Shown: positions 8,766 to 16,796 of the stretch, piece after piece
Layout: the number at the start of each line of letters is the position of its first letter
Position numbering within the stretch: position 1 is the stretch's first letter
Source of the DNA: Shimwellia blattae DSM 4481 = NBRC 105725
GTDB taxonomy: Bacteria > Pseudomonadota > Gammaproteobacteria > Enterobacterales > Enterobacteriaceae
NCBI RefSeq assembly: GCF_000262305.1
Contig: NC_017910.1
Location: 1,612,001 to 1,676,000, forward strand
Length of the DNA stretch: 64,000 bases
Direction: 5' to 3'
Translations under genes and position numbers: made by a program
Notes under the pieces: generated by a model
Seen by the model: the letters and a program-made list of their open reading frames with translations, nothing else
Database searches by the model: none
What the model was told of the DNA's origin: nothing

Positions 8766-8787
8766 AGCACCGGGGTTACCCGGTGCT
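8766..8787. terminator. Hairpin between convergent yecA and permease gene
   Basis: AGCACCGGG/CCCGGTGCT makes a 9-bp perfect stem directly between the two convergent stop codons. It lacks a clear T-run on either strand, so termination may be weak or Rho-assisted. Confidence 0.45.
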
Positions 8788-10049
8788 CACCACAGGGAGC
8801 AGACCATTGCCAGGATGGCAACACCCCCCGCCAGAGTGATAAACACATTGCTGCGTCTTCCGGCATATCCGGCCATCGCCGGCACCCGGCGGATGGCATA
8901 CACCGGCATCATAAACAGAATCACCAGGATAACCAGGCCGCCCGGCACTTCTGCCATCCCCGGAATACCCGGGTTCAGTGTGGCGACAGCCCACAGGGTG
9001 ACCAGGAAGAAAACCGCAATACCAATATTCAGCTTACGCGGATCCACGCTTTTCCCCTGGTGCCGCGCCATCTTTTTTACCAGCCCCTGTAAGCCTTCGC
9101 GGGCCCCCAGGTAGTAGCCAAAAAACGAGCTGGAAAGTGCCAGTATCACCGCCAGCGGGCCAGACAACGCGAGCAGCGGGTTATTAAATTTATTCGCCAG
9201 ACAGGAGAGCATGGAAATATTCAGCCCCTTCGCCCGGGCAAGATCCTGCGGGGTAACCGCCAGCACACAGCTGAAAACAAACAGCATGACAAACACCAGC
9301 AGCACCGCAGCGGTTTTACACAGTATCTGGCTGGCTTTTTGCTCTGCCTGCGCGCCGTACTCACGCTGCAGGGCGAGGGCAAAAGCGGAAATCGCCGGTG
9401 AGTGGTTAAAAGAGAGCACCAGCACCGGAAGGGCCAGCCACAGGGTGGTGGTGAAATCCCTTATTCCGGGTATCACCGTCAGCGCCGCCCGGCTCCAGTG
9501 GGGGATCAGACAGAGCGACAAAAACACCAGTATTCCCACCAGCGGGTAGACCAGCAACCCGGTCACCTTCAGCATCACGGTTTCGCGGGCCAGTACAACA
9601 GACATCAGCACCACAATCACTATCAGCGCCAGCAGCGGGCGCGGCACCGGGGGCATACCGGGCAGGCTGACCAGCAGCCCATTGACGGTATTAGTGAGCC
9701 CGACACCGTAGATCAGCAAAAGCGGATAGACAGCCAAAAAATAGAGCAGGGTGATAAGCATCCCGGCGGCGGCACCAAAATGCTCTTCCGCCACGGCGGT
9801 AAGATCGCACCCGGGCTCTTTTGACGAGAGCACAAAACGGGCCAGCCCCCGGTGGGCCAGCCAGACGACGGGGCCGACAATAACAGTCGCCACCACCAGT
9901 GGCCAGAACCCGCCCGCCCCGGCGCTGATCGGTAAAAAAAACACCCCGGCACCTATCGCTGTGCCACACAGGCTCAGTATCCAGGTGGTATCAAACTGAC
10001 GGCTACCGGCCACGGTGTCCCTGCTTCCGCTGAGATAAATATCACTCAT
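8787..10049 (-). CDS. SdaC-like hydroxy/aromatic amino acid permease (HAAAP family)
   Basis: 420 aa with about 11 hydrophobic segments. The N-terminal part closely follows serine permease SdaC: TWILSLCGTAIGAGVFFLPI, then an AHRGLARFVLSS loop and PGCDLTAVAEEHFG. Other shared blocks are VLSFNHSPAISAFA and SSFFGYYLGAREG. The likely substrate is serine or a related hydroxy amino acid imported with protons, but specificity cannot be read from sequence. It lies beside tyrP, a member of the same superfamily, in the same orientation but about 490 bp apart. E. coli has no such gene here, so this is an accessory paralogue. Confidence 0.85.
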   Translation of the reverse strand: MSDIYLSGSRDTVAGSRQFDTTWILSLCGTAIGAGVFFLPISAGAGGFWPLVVATVIVGPVVWLAHRGLARFVLSSKEPGCDLTAVAEEHFGAAAGMLITLLYFLAVYPLLLIYGVGLTNTVNGLLVSLPGMPPVPRPLLALIVIVVLMSVVLARETVMLKVTGLLVYPLVGILVFLSLCLIPHWSRAALTVIPGIRDFTTTLWLALPVLVLSFNHSPAISAFALALQREYGAQAEQKASQILCKTAAVLLVFVMLFVFSCVLAVTPQDLARAKGLNISMLSCLANKFNNPLLALSGPLAVILALSSSFFGYYLGAREGLQGLVKKMARHQGKSVDPRKLNIGIAVFFLVTLWAVATLNPGIPGMAEVPGGLVILVILFMMPVYAIRRVPAMAGYAGRRSNVFITLAGGVAILAMVCSLW

Positions 10050-10497
10050 CTATGAACGTCCTTCCTGAGACCTGTATTTGGCGGAAATGTAATGAATATC
10101 CCGCAGCGCGGCAGTGATAAATATCATATATTTCTAATAACTTAGAGGTATCACCTTCGTTTATGTTTCGTTGATATTCTCCGTGCCATAACTGAAGCTA
10201 ACAGCCGGAAATATAAGCAGTGCTTTATGGTTTTGCCCCGGGAAGGGAAGGGGCTGAAAATCAGGGCGTTCGAAAATAAGCCGTGCGGAAATAAGACATG
10301 CTGAAATAACCAGCGGTCAGACCGCCGGGCCTGCCATCAGGCTTGTGTTCAGGGAGAGGGCTGGTTAGTATTTTACCGAACGGTATCAGCGTTACCCGGG
10401 CAGGCAGCAGGCCGCGTCAGAAGCGACCCTGTCAGAGGCGGAACGTTAATAATCCCCGGCCAGCCCGGCACAATAAAATCAAAAAAGCAGTGTCGTG
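10050..10497. other. Intergenic region between the SdaC-like permease and tyrP
   Basis: About 450 bp with no ORF I can support. It includes AT-rich sequence upstream of the SdaC-like gene (about 10080-10200), expected to hold its promoter, and GC-rich sequence toward the tyrP terminator. E. coli yecH, usually next to tyrP, is not present in any frame. Confidence 0.45.
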
Positions 10498-10528
10498 AAA
10501 ACCACCCTCCGGGGTGGTTTTCTTTTTT
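10498..10528. terminator. Terminator downstream of tyrP
   Basis: AAAACCACCCTCCGGGGTGGTTTT is a stem of about 9 bp with a short loop, with T-runs on both sides when read from either strand. It lies 10 bp after the tyrP stop and could also stop plus-strand transcription. Confidence 0.75.
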
Positions 10529-10538
10529 ATGCCGCGTA

Positions 10539-11750
10539 TCAGCCGACGGCGGGCAGCAGCTTCAGGGCGATGGCCGCCTGCACTGCAATAATTCCCGCGC
10601 CACACAGCAATACCAGGCATAATACCGGCTTGCCGCCCGCAACCTGGTAGCTGCCTGCCGGGGCGTGTTTACGGCTCTGCCAGACCAGCAGCGCTGGCAA
10701 CACCAGGGCAAGCACCGCCAGCGCAACCCCCGCATAGCCAAGGGCAAGCACAAACCCACGGGGATAAAACAGGGCAAACGCCAGCGGGGGTAAAAAGGTG
10801 ATAAGCCCGGTCTGTAACCGGCCGGAGACACGATTATTACGCTGGAAAAGATCCGCCAGGTAGTCAAACAGCCCGAGAGACACCCCGAGGAACGAGGTGG
10901 CCAGCGCCAGATCGGCAAACAGATGCACCGCCAGCTCCACATGAGGGGTGGCGACCACCTCCCGAATGGCCTGGAGCAGCCCGTTCAGGCCGCTGTGGCT
11001 GGCCATAATACCGAGGAAGCTGTCACTGCTGATGGTGCCAAGGGTGGTCAGCTGCCACAGGATATAAGCCACCAGCGGGATGGCGCTGCCGGTGATAAAT
11101 ACCATCCGCAGCTTGCGCAGGTTACCGTCCAGATAGCTGACAATACTGGGAACGCTGCCGTGAAAGCCAAACGAGGTGAAAATAACCGGCAGCGCCGACA
11201 GGGTTAACCCCTGGCTCAGGGGCAGGGTCAGCAGATTCGCTTTGTGAATATGGGGCATCAGCAGGGCCAGCATAATCATCAGGAAGATCACTTTGGCGCT
11301 GAACAGAAGGCGGTTAAACATATCAACCATTGCCGTACCGGCACACACCACGCCACCGGCAATCACCGTAAACAGCAGCACCCCGGACGCGGGGCTGATG
11401 GTCATCTCCAGCCACTGGCCCAGGCTGGCAGCAAGTAATTCACCGGCCCCGCTGATATAGGCGGCGGTCAGGGCGTACATCAGAAACAGCATACTGCAGC
11501 CCGCAAGCCACTGCCCGGGGCGGCCCAGGTAGCGTAACGCCAGGCTGCCAAGCCCCATATCGGCCGGTTCGTGCTGATAAACCTCCACCAGCAGCAGTGC
11601 GGTATAGCTCATCAGGGCCCATAAGCTCACCAGTAATATCAGGGTGACACCAAACCCGACCCCTGCCGCCGCCAGCGGCATGGCGAGCATACCTGCGCCA
11701 ATGGTGGTCCCGGCTACGATAAATACACTGCCTAATGTGCGGTTTTTCAC
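10539..11750 (-). CDS. tyrP: Tyrosine-specific transporter TyrP
   Basis: 403 aa proton-driven tyrosine importer, same length as E. coli TyrP and closely similar throughout (SVFIVAGTTIGAGMLAMPLA at the N-terminus; VIFTSFGFHGSVPSIVSYLD in the middle; ALATSFLGVSLGLFDYLADL). About 11 transmembrane segments are expected. The start codon is GTG with GAGGAAATA upstream, as in E. coli tyrP. Two TyrR-type boxes lie 67-110 bp upstream of the start, so regulation by TyrR with tyrosine/phenylalanine is likely. Confidence 0.96.
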   Translation of the reverse strand: MKNRTLGSVFIVAGTTIGAGMLAMPLAAAGVGFGVTLILLVSLWALMSYTALLLVEVYQHEPADMGLGSLALRYLGRPGQWLAGCSMLFLMYALTAAYISGAGELLAASLGQWLEMTISPASGVLLFTVIAGGVVCAGTAMVDMFNRLLFSAKVIFLMIMLALLMPHIHKANLLTLPLSQGLTLSALPVIFTSFGFHGSVPSIVSYLDGNLRKLRMVFITGSAIPLVAYILWQLTTLGTISSDSFLGIMASHSGLNGLLQAIREVVATPHVELAVHLFADLALATSFLGVSLGLFDYLADLFQRNNRVSGRLQTGLITFLPPLAFALFYPRGFVLALGYAGVALAVLALVLPALLVWQSRKHAPAGSYQVAGGKPVLCLVLLCGAGIIAVQAAIALKLLPAVG

Positions 11751-11817
11751 TATTTCCTCTGTCTGTGGAGCGGATTTCCATCAAATCGTGCGGCAGAGTA
11801 AGGCAAAAATGGGATTT

Positions 11818-11858
11818 CGTCAAATGCACTTTACAATGCGTGTAATGATAAATTTACA
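11818..11858 (-). promoter_or_regulatory. Tandem TyrR boxes upstream of tyrP
   Basis: On the minus strand, a strong box TGTAAATTTATCATTACA (11841-11858) matches TGTAAA-N6-TTTACA with one mismatch. A weaker box TGTAAAGTGCATTTGACG (11818-11835) follows 5 bp away, giving a 23-bp centre spacing. A strong plus a weak box at this spacing is the known tyrP arrangement. Function is inferred from consensus match and position. Confidence 0.8.
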
Positions 11859-11940
11859 CTTTTGCGGCCGGTCGTGGTCTGCCGGTCGGTCATAAGAAAA
11901 AAGACCGGCCAGAAGTGCAAAACTGTGAATATATGCTATG

Positions 11941-11972
11941 TTTTCAAAACGAAATTTCATTAAATTTGAAAA
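11941..11972. promoter_or_regulatory. Palindrome upstream of the RpiB/LacA-like gene
   Basis: Inverted repeat TTTTCAAA (11941-11948) and TTTGAAAA (11965-11972) with 16 bp between. A smaller dyad (GAAATTTC) lies inside the spacer. It is 80-110 bp before the isomerase start, where an operator would be expected. The cognate regulator is unknown. Confidence 0.45.
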
Positions 11973-12052
11973 TATGTTTGTTATAAACCATCGCGGGTGG
12001 GAACAGTCCCTCATTCGCGGTGATAAACAGCGTTGACTCAGGAGAAGAAAGA

Positions 12053-12691
12053 ATGAAAATTGCACTGATGATGGAAAACAGCCAGGCGGCGAAAAATGCC
12101 ATTATCCATAAAGAGCTGGTATCCGTTGTCGAAGAGAAGGGGTATCCGGTCTATAACGTGGGCATGTGCGATGAGCAGGACCACCATCTGACCTATATCC
12201 ATCTCGGTATTATGGCGAGTATTCTGCTGAACTCCCGCGCTGTTGATTTTGTGGTAACCGGCTGCGGCACCGGCCAGGGGGCGCTGATGTCCCTGAACAT
12301 TCACCCGGGCGTGGTGTGCGGTTACTGTATTGATCCGGCTGATGCCTTCCTGTTTGCCCAGATCAACAACGGTAACGCCCTGTCACTGCCGTTTGCCAAA
12401 GGGTTTGGCTGGGGGGCGGAGCTGAATGTGCGCTTTATCTTTGAAAAAGCCTTCACCGGCCGTAACGGCGAGGGTTACCCGCCAGAGCGTAAAGAGCCGC
12501 AGGTGCGCAATGCGGGGATCCTCAACCAGGTGAAAGCCGCAGTCGTGAAAGATAACTATCTGGATACCCTGCGCGCTATCGATCCGCAGCTGGTGAAAAC
12601 CGCCGTCTCTGGCGAGCGTTTCCAGCAGTGCTTCTTTGAAAACTGCCAGGATAAAGAAATCGAAGCGTTTGTCCGCGCTATCCTGGCGTAA
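12053..12691 (+). CDS. RpiB/LacA/LacB-family sugar-phosphate isomerase
   Basis: 212 aa. The first ~150 residues follow the ribose-5-phosphate isomerase B / galactose-6-phosphate isomerase fold, with the catalytic cysteine C71 in VVTGCGTGQGA and a substrate-side NNGNALSLP. A C-terminal extension of about 60 residues goes beyond classical RpiB (~149 aa), as in a longer subfamily found in enterobacteria. The start is the ATG at 12053 with AGGAGAAG upstream. It stands alone, without sugar transporter or kinase genes nearby, so the substrate is undetermined. A terminator-like hairpin follows. Confidence 0.85.
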   Translation: MKIALMMENSQAAKNAIIHKELVSVVEEKGYPVYNVGMCDEQDHHLTYIHLGIMASILLNSRAVDFVVTGCGTGQGALMSLNIHPGVVCGYCIDPADAFLFAQINNGNALSLPFAKGFGWGAELNVRFIFEKAFTGRNGEGYPPERKEPQVRNAGILNQVKAAVVKDNYLDTLRAIDPQLVKTAVSGERFQQCFFENCQDKEIEAFVRAILA

Positions 12692-12712
12692 TCCGCAACA
12701 CACGACCTCATC

Positions 12713-12738
12713 CGGCCCGCAATCTGTGGGCCGTTTTT
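12713..12738 (+). terminator. Terminator after the isomerase gene
   Basis: CGGCCCGC/GTGGGCCG stem (one G-T pair) with a 5-nt loop, followed by TTTTTG, 22 nt downstream of the stop codon. Confidence 0.75.
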
Positions 12739-12795
12739 GTACTTACGCTTTGCGATAACATGTGGCAATCTCTCTATTTTTAGCCCGGAGTGCCC

Positions 12796-13227
12796 ATGAA
12801 TATAAGACCCGTCACCCAAAGCGATTTTTCCCACTGGATGCCGTTATGGCAACAATATCTGGATTTTTATCAGCATGAGCTTCCCGCCGGGGTGACCCGT
12901 TCGGTCTTTGAGCGGTTGTGCGCCGGTAATGAGATGCTGGGTCTGGTGGCCACCGGTGACGATGGTCAGCTGACCGGGCTGATGAATCTGGTTTTTCACC
13001 CCTCCACCTGGAGCCTGCACGGTTATTGCTATGTGGAGGATCTGCTGGTGGCGCCGGAATACCGGGGCCAGGGTATTGCCCGGGCCCTGTTTGCCTACGC
13101 GGGGCAACTGGCGGATAAACGCCAGTGCGATCGGGTGTACTGGTTCACTCAGCAGGATAATCAGGCGGCGCGCCGTCTGTATGACAGTATCGGCCACCAG
13201 ATCCCGTTTGTGGTCTATAACCGCTAA
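12796..13227 (+). CDS. GNAT-family N-acetyltransferase
   Basis: 143 aa single-domain GNAT. The acetyl-CoA-binding motif A is VEDLLVAPEYRGQGIARALF (residues about 79-98, with R/Q-x-x-G-x-G/A), followed by the C-terminal WFTQQDNQAARRLYDSIG helix-strand typical of small amine acetyltransferases. The start is the ATG at 12796, 5 nt after GGAG. The gene is convergent with the DHA2 exporter and their ends overlap by 4 nt. Substrate is unknown. Confidence 0.85.
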   Translation: MNIRPVTQSDFSHWMPLWQQYLDFYQHELPAGVTRSVFERLCAGNEMLGLVATGDDGQLTGLMNLVFHPSTWSLHGYCYVEDLLVAPEYRGQGIARALFAYAGQLADKRQCDRVYWFTQQDNQAARRLYDSIGHQIPFVVYNR

Positions 13228-14642
13228 TTTTTGCCGGACACCGTGCTACCGGCCCGGGCGGGCAGGCGCAGGGTGTCCGCCATTCCCAGCAGGCAGATCA
13301 GGGCAACCAGAACAAAAGCCAGCCGGAAACTGATCCCGGGAATGTCTGCCAGCGGCGGCCAGCGGGCAATCAGCTCACCTATTCGCACCCCGATGGCCCC
13401 GAGGGTTATCCCCAGCCCCACGGCCAGCTGGGTGGCGGTGCTGAACAGGGTATTGGCGTAGCTCATGGAGGCGGCCGGTACATCGGCGAAGGCCAGGGTG
13501 CTCACGGCGGTAAACTGCATGGAGCGAAACATACCGCCGAGGAACAAAATCACCAGGGTAACCCAGGTGGCCGTGTGGGGCGTCAGCAGCGCACAGGCCA
13601 GCAGGGCCAGCACATTCAGCGTGCCGTTTATCAGCAGCAGCGGCCTGAACCCCAGGCGGCGGATAAGCCAGGTGGTGGCGGGCTTCATGGCCAGGTTACC
13701 GGCAAATACCGCCAGCACCAGAGATCCGGCGTGAAACGCATCCATCCCGAACCCCACCTGAAACAGAAGCGGCAGCAGAAACGGCACCGCGCTGATGGAG
13801 CAGCGAAAGAGCGAGCCCCCGTACATGGTCACCGCAAAAGTGGGGATGCGCATGGCGTCCAGGCGGATCATCGGGTGGGCGGCGCGGCGAAAGTGGCGCA
13901 GTGTCCAGAACAGTGCCAGCAGGCCGGTCAGCAAGGCTGCAGCGGTTTTCCAGGGGGCGGGATCTCTGGCGGCGAGCATCTCCATGCCGATAACCAGCCC
14001 CGTCATGGCAAGCGCCATCGCCACAAATCCCCGGGTGTCAAAGGGGCGCCGCTCTTCGGCTTTGATATCCGGCACAATCCGCCAGGCGAGGGCTATCGCC
14101 ACCAGACCTATGGGCAGATTAATAAAAAAGATCCAGCGCCAGTCGGCAAACTGGGTGATAAATCCCCCCAGAGGCGGGCCGATAATCGGCGCGACCAGGG
14201 CAGGCCAGGTCAGGGTTGCGATGGCTTTGATCAGTTGATCTTTCGGCGTGGTGCGCAGTACCGCCAGGCGGCCGACGGGCACCATCAGCGCACCGCCCAC
14301 CCCCTGGAGTACCCGCATGGCCACAAAGGTGGTGACATTTTCCGCCAGGCCGCACAATACCGAGGCAAAAGTAAAAATCGCCAGCGCGAGGGTGAAAATC
14401 TTCCGCGCGCCGAAACGGTCGGCAATCCAGCCACTGGCGGGAATAAGCACCGCCAGCGTCAGTAAATAGGCACTGATACCAATATTTAAATCAACCGGGC
14501 GCACGCCGAAAAACAGCGCCATCTGCGGCAGCGCGGTCGCGATGACCGTACCGTCGAGAAACTCCATGAAAAAGGCACCCGCCACCAGCAATGCCGTGGG
14601 GGAAAGCCCCCATCGCCCCGGCACAATGTGAGAGTCAGACAC
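13224..14642 (-). CDS. DHA2-type MFS exporter (MdtD-like)
   Basis: 472 aa with about 14 hydrophobic segments, the DHA2 layout. Family signatures are visible: FMEFLDGTVIATALPQM near residue 25 (motif D1), GWIADRFGARKIF (motif A, ~71-83), and RVLQGVGGALMVPVGRL (motif C/B region, ~107-123). It resembles E. coli MdtD in length and motifs. It is probably a proton-driven efflux pump for a small organic molecule, but the substrate cannot be predicted and no regulator or membrane-fusion partner is adjacent. Confidence 0.83.
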   Translation of the reverse strand: MSDSHIVPGRWGLSPTALLVAGAFFMEFLDGTVIATALPQMALFFGVRPVDLNIGISAYLLTLAVLIPASGWIADRFGARKIFTLALAIFTFASVLCGLAENVTTFVAMRVLQGVGGALMVPVGRLAVLRTTPKDQLIKAIATLTWPALVAPIIGPPLGGFITQFADWRWIFFINLPIGLVAIALAWRIVPDIKAEERRPFDTRGFVAMALAMTGLVIGMEMLAARDPAPWKTAAALLTGLLALFWTLRHFRRAAHPMIRLDAMRIPTFAVTMYGGSLFRCSISAVPFLLPLLFQVGFGMDAFHAGSLVLAVFAGNLAMKPATTWLIRRLGFRPLLLINGTLNVLALLACALLTPHTATWVTLVILFLGGMFRSMQFTAVSTLAFADVPAASMSYANTLFSTATQLAVGLGITLGAIGVRIGELIARWPPLADIPGISFRLAFVLVALICLLGMADTLRLPARAGSTVSGKN

Positions 14643-14824
14643 GGTGATTACCAGAAATAAAATAGTGTTTTAATGTTTCCAGCTTTGCAGTAAACACGGA
14701 CTGGCGCAAGGAAATATTTCCGTTGCTGGTTTTTCCGCCGGCATTTATCCCACCGCATGGATGAAGGCGGTTATCTGGTTTATGGTTTGAAGAACAGAGT
14801 ACCAATGATGAAGAGAGGCACATG

Positions 14825-15685
14825 ATGGCACGGACAGTGTATGTAAACGGGCAGTATATGGATGAGCAACAGGCCACAATATCAATATTTGACCGGGGCG
14901 CGCTGTTCGGGGATGCAGTCTATGAGGTCACGGCGGTCATTGATGGTCAGCTCTGGGATCTGGATGACCACCTGCACCGCTTGCGGCGCTCCTGTGCGGG
15001 CCTGGAGCTGGAGTGCCCCTGGTCCGACGCGGAGCTGGAGGAAATACACCGCACGCTGATAGCGAAAAACCAGCTCGGGGAAGGGGTGATTTATTTGCAG
15101 CTCTCCCGGGGGGACGCCGGCGATCGCGACTTCAGCTATGCGGAGGTCACTAACCCGCCAACCCTTGTGCTGTTTACCCAGCAAAAAACCCTGGTAGATA
15201 CCCCGGAAGCGGCCCGGGGGCTGCGGATGATCACCCGCCCGGATGTGCGCTGGCAGCGCCGGGATCTGAAAACCGTCTCGCTGCTGGCGGCCAGTATGGC
15301 CTACACCGCCGCCCGGCGTCAGGGGGTGGATGACGCCTTGCTGGTGGAAAACGGCATGATAACTGAGGGCACCTCCTCCAATGTGTTTATTGTGACCCGG
15401 GACAATACGGTGATCACGCGCCCGCTGGGCAGCGGTATTTTGCCCGGCACCACCCGGCGTTTACTGATTGAGCTTATCGCGCAAAATGGCCTGCATCTTA
15501 CTGAGCGGCTGTTCACCCCGGAAGAGGCCCGTGGGGCAAAAGAGCTGTTTATCAGCTCGACAACGGCACTCATTATGCCGGTCGTGGAGCTGGATGGCTG
15601 CCGCATTGCAGACGGTACACCCGGGCCGGTGGCGCAGGCGCTGCGCCGTGGTCTGATCAACTGGATCCGCCGTGACGAAGAGTGA
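14825..15685 (+). CDS. D-amino-acid transaminase (branched-chain/D-AAT fold IV)
   Basis: 286 aa fold-type IV PLP aminotransferase. Lys149 (RRDLKTVSLLA) is the PLP lysine, and the conserved glutamate lies in ENGMITEGTSSNVF. A D-AAT-type stretch YLQLSRGDAGDR sits near 90-101. The length and motifs favour a D-alanine/D-glutamate transaminase over IlvE or PabC. The start is ambiguous between ATGs at 14822 and 14825; GAGAGG is better spaced for the second. E. coli has no gene here. It could supply D-glutamate or recycle D-amino acids, but no partner gene is adjacent. Confidence 0.82.
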   Translation: MARTVYVNGQYMDEQQATISIFDRGALFGDAVYEVTAVIDGQLWDLDDHLHRLRRSCAGLELECPWSDAELEEIHRTLIAKNQLGEGVIYLQLSRGDAGDRDFSYAEVTNPPTLVLFTQQKTLVDTPEAARGLRMITRPDVRWQRRDLKTVSLLAASMAYTAARRQGVDDALLVENGMITEGTSSNVFIVTRDNTVITRPLGSGILPGTTRRLLIELIAQNGLHLTERLFTPEEARGAKELFISSTTALIMPVVELDGCRIADGTPGPVAQALRRGLINWIRRDEE

Positions 15686-15742
15686 CAGCAGTGCGCCCGG
15701 GCATGTACTATGGCGCCTTTGCTATTTACAGGAGTGAGTTCA

Positions 15743-15994
15743 ATGTCAGATATGCTTTCCGCCGATCAGGAACTGGTGTCCGACGTCGTTGCCTGCCAGC
15801 TGGTGATCAAACAGATCCTTGACGTGATTGATGTGATTGCCCCGGTTGAAGTGCGCGACAAAATGGCCCAACAGCTGAAAAGCATCGATTTCGCCGGTAA
15901 CCCGGCGGCGGCAGATCCGGTTACCCGCCGGGCGGTCCAGAAAGCCATTGCGCTGATTGAGCTGAAATTCACGCCCCAGGAAACGGCGCATTAA
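15743..15994 (+). CDS. yecJ: Small conserved protein YecJ (DUF2766)
   Basis: 83 aa and nearly identical to E. coli YecJ (LSADQELVSDVVACQLVIKQ; DPVTRRAVQKAIALIELKFT). The start is the ATG at 15743, preceded by ACAGGAGTGAG. No signal peptide or membrane segment is seen, and function is unknown. The yecJ-ftnB neighbourhood is retained from the E. coli order, whereas ftnA and yecR are missing. Confidence 0.92.
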   Translation: MSDMLSADQELVSDVVACQLVIKQILDVIDVIAPVEVRDKMAQQLKSIDFAGNPAAADPVTRRAVQKAIALIELKFTPQETAH

Positions 15995-15996
15995 GC

Positions 15997-16030
15997 CTTT
16001 ACCGGCAGCCGTCTGCGGGTGCCGGTAAAG
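15997..16030. terminator. Convergent hairpin between yecJ and ftnB
   Basis: CTTTACCGGCA (15997-16007) pairs perfectly with TGCCGGTAAAG (16020-16030), an 11-bp stem with a 12-nt loop between convergent stop codons. No T-run is present. It probably acts on both transcripts as a 3'-end structure. Confidence 0.6.
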
Positions 16031-16043
16031 ATATCTGCGGAAA

Positions 16044-16535
16044 TTAGTGCAGCAGACCGGCGAGGTGCTTGTCGGTCTGTGCCATGCACATCCCGGCGAT
16101 ACGCGCGTTGTGCGCCTCGTCAGAGAGGGTTTTCAGTAACTGACCGGTCTGATTAAGCCGGGCGCGAATGCCCTGCAGGAAGTGCAGTGTCGTGGTGTCG
16201 TTCAGCGCTTCCGCTTCGGAGAATAACTGCGCCAGCGCGGTGCGGCGCCCCTGGTGATCGGCCAGGGCTTTTTCAAACAGTGTTTCCAGGGAGTCGCAGG
16301 GATTACCCGGCACCTTTATTTCACCCACCACCGGATTCGCGCCGGATTCTTTCATATAGTCGAATAACTGCATCATCTGGGTGACATCACCCTGAGCCTG
16401 CTGGCGCAGGAAATATGCGGTGCCGTTCAGGCTGTGCTCACTGCACCAGGAGCTCAGCTGTAAATAAAGGTTGGATGAATAAAAGACACGGTTCATCTGG
16501 GCGTTGAGTTTCTCAACCATTCCGAAAACTGCCAT
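16044..16535 (-). CDS. ftnB: Ferritin-like protein FtnB with degenerate ferroxidase site
   Basis: 163 aa four-helix ferritin of the FtnB (YecI) branch (NLYLQLSSWCSEHSLNGTAY; AHNARIAGMCMAQTDKHLAG). Aligning by eye with FtnA, the ferroxidase positions are altered: Glu17 is Val (MNRVFYSSN), Glu50/His53 read D/Q (AQGDVTQ), and the Glu/Gln cluster near 126-130 is RARLNQTG. E. coli FtnB already lacks some of these residues but keeps Glu17. Iron oxidation at a classical dinuclear site is therefore doubtful. A ribosome-binding AAGGATA precedes the ATG. Position between yecJ and araF supports the name. Confidence 0.9.
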   Translation of the reverse strand: MAVFGMVEKLNAQMNRVFYSSNLYLQLSSWCSEHSLNGTAYFLRQQAQGDVTQMMQLFDYMKESGANPVVGEIKVPGNPCDSLETLFEKALADHQGRRTALAQLFSEAEALNDTTTLHFLQGIRARLNQTGQLLKTLSDEAHNARIAGMCMAQTDKHLAGLLH

Positions 16536-16622
16536 AAAAATATCCTTTTTTGATGGTGCTTATTTTCTACCCGGCACGCGTCTATTTCTTCGTGAAATAG
16601 AAAATTGCGGCGCGAGGTAAGA

Positions 16623-16796
16623 ATGATAATAAAGAAAATAGTGATCTGCTTAACAACTTATGCGTTACATCACAACATCACCGGGCGGATGCTTGTGCCG
16701 ATGCATAATACTCCTTCTCATGCATCCAGAAAACGCCTAAAACGGAGGGTTTACGGTTATTTACACCCTGATTTGCTATACCAGATCAGAGAATAA
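16623..16796 (+). CDS. Possible small protein, 57 aa (uncertain)
   Basis: ATG at 16623 preceded by GAGGTAAGA. The peptide has a hydrophobic N-terminus (MIIKKIVICLTTYALHH) and a basic middle (SRKRLKRRVYG). It matches no family I know. Base composition resembles non-coding flanks, so this may be a chance ORF. It is listed because the ribosome-binding site is good and small membrane peptides are known from this neighbourhood in relatives. Confidence 0.22.
   Translation: MIIKKIVICLTTYALHHNITGRMLVPMHNTPSHASRKRLKRRVYGYLHPDLLYQIRE

Noticed and set aside
13575..14465. 296-codon open frame on the plus strand
   Set aside because: Lies antisense to the DHA2 exporter; low-complexity Gln/Gly/His/Arg composition typical of the complement of a GC-rich membrane protein gene.
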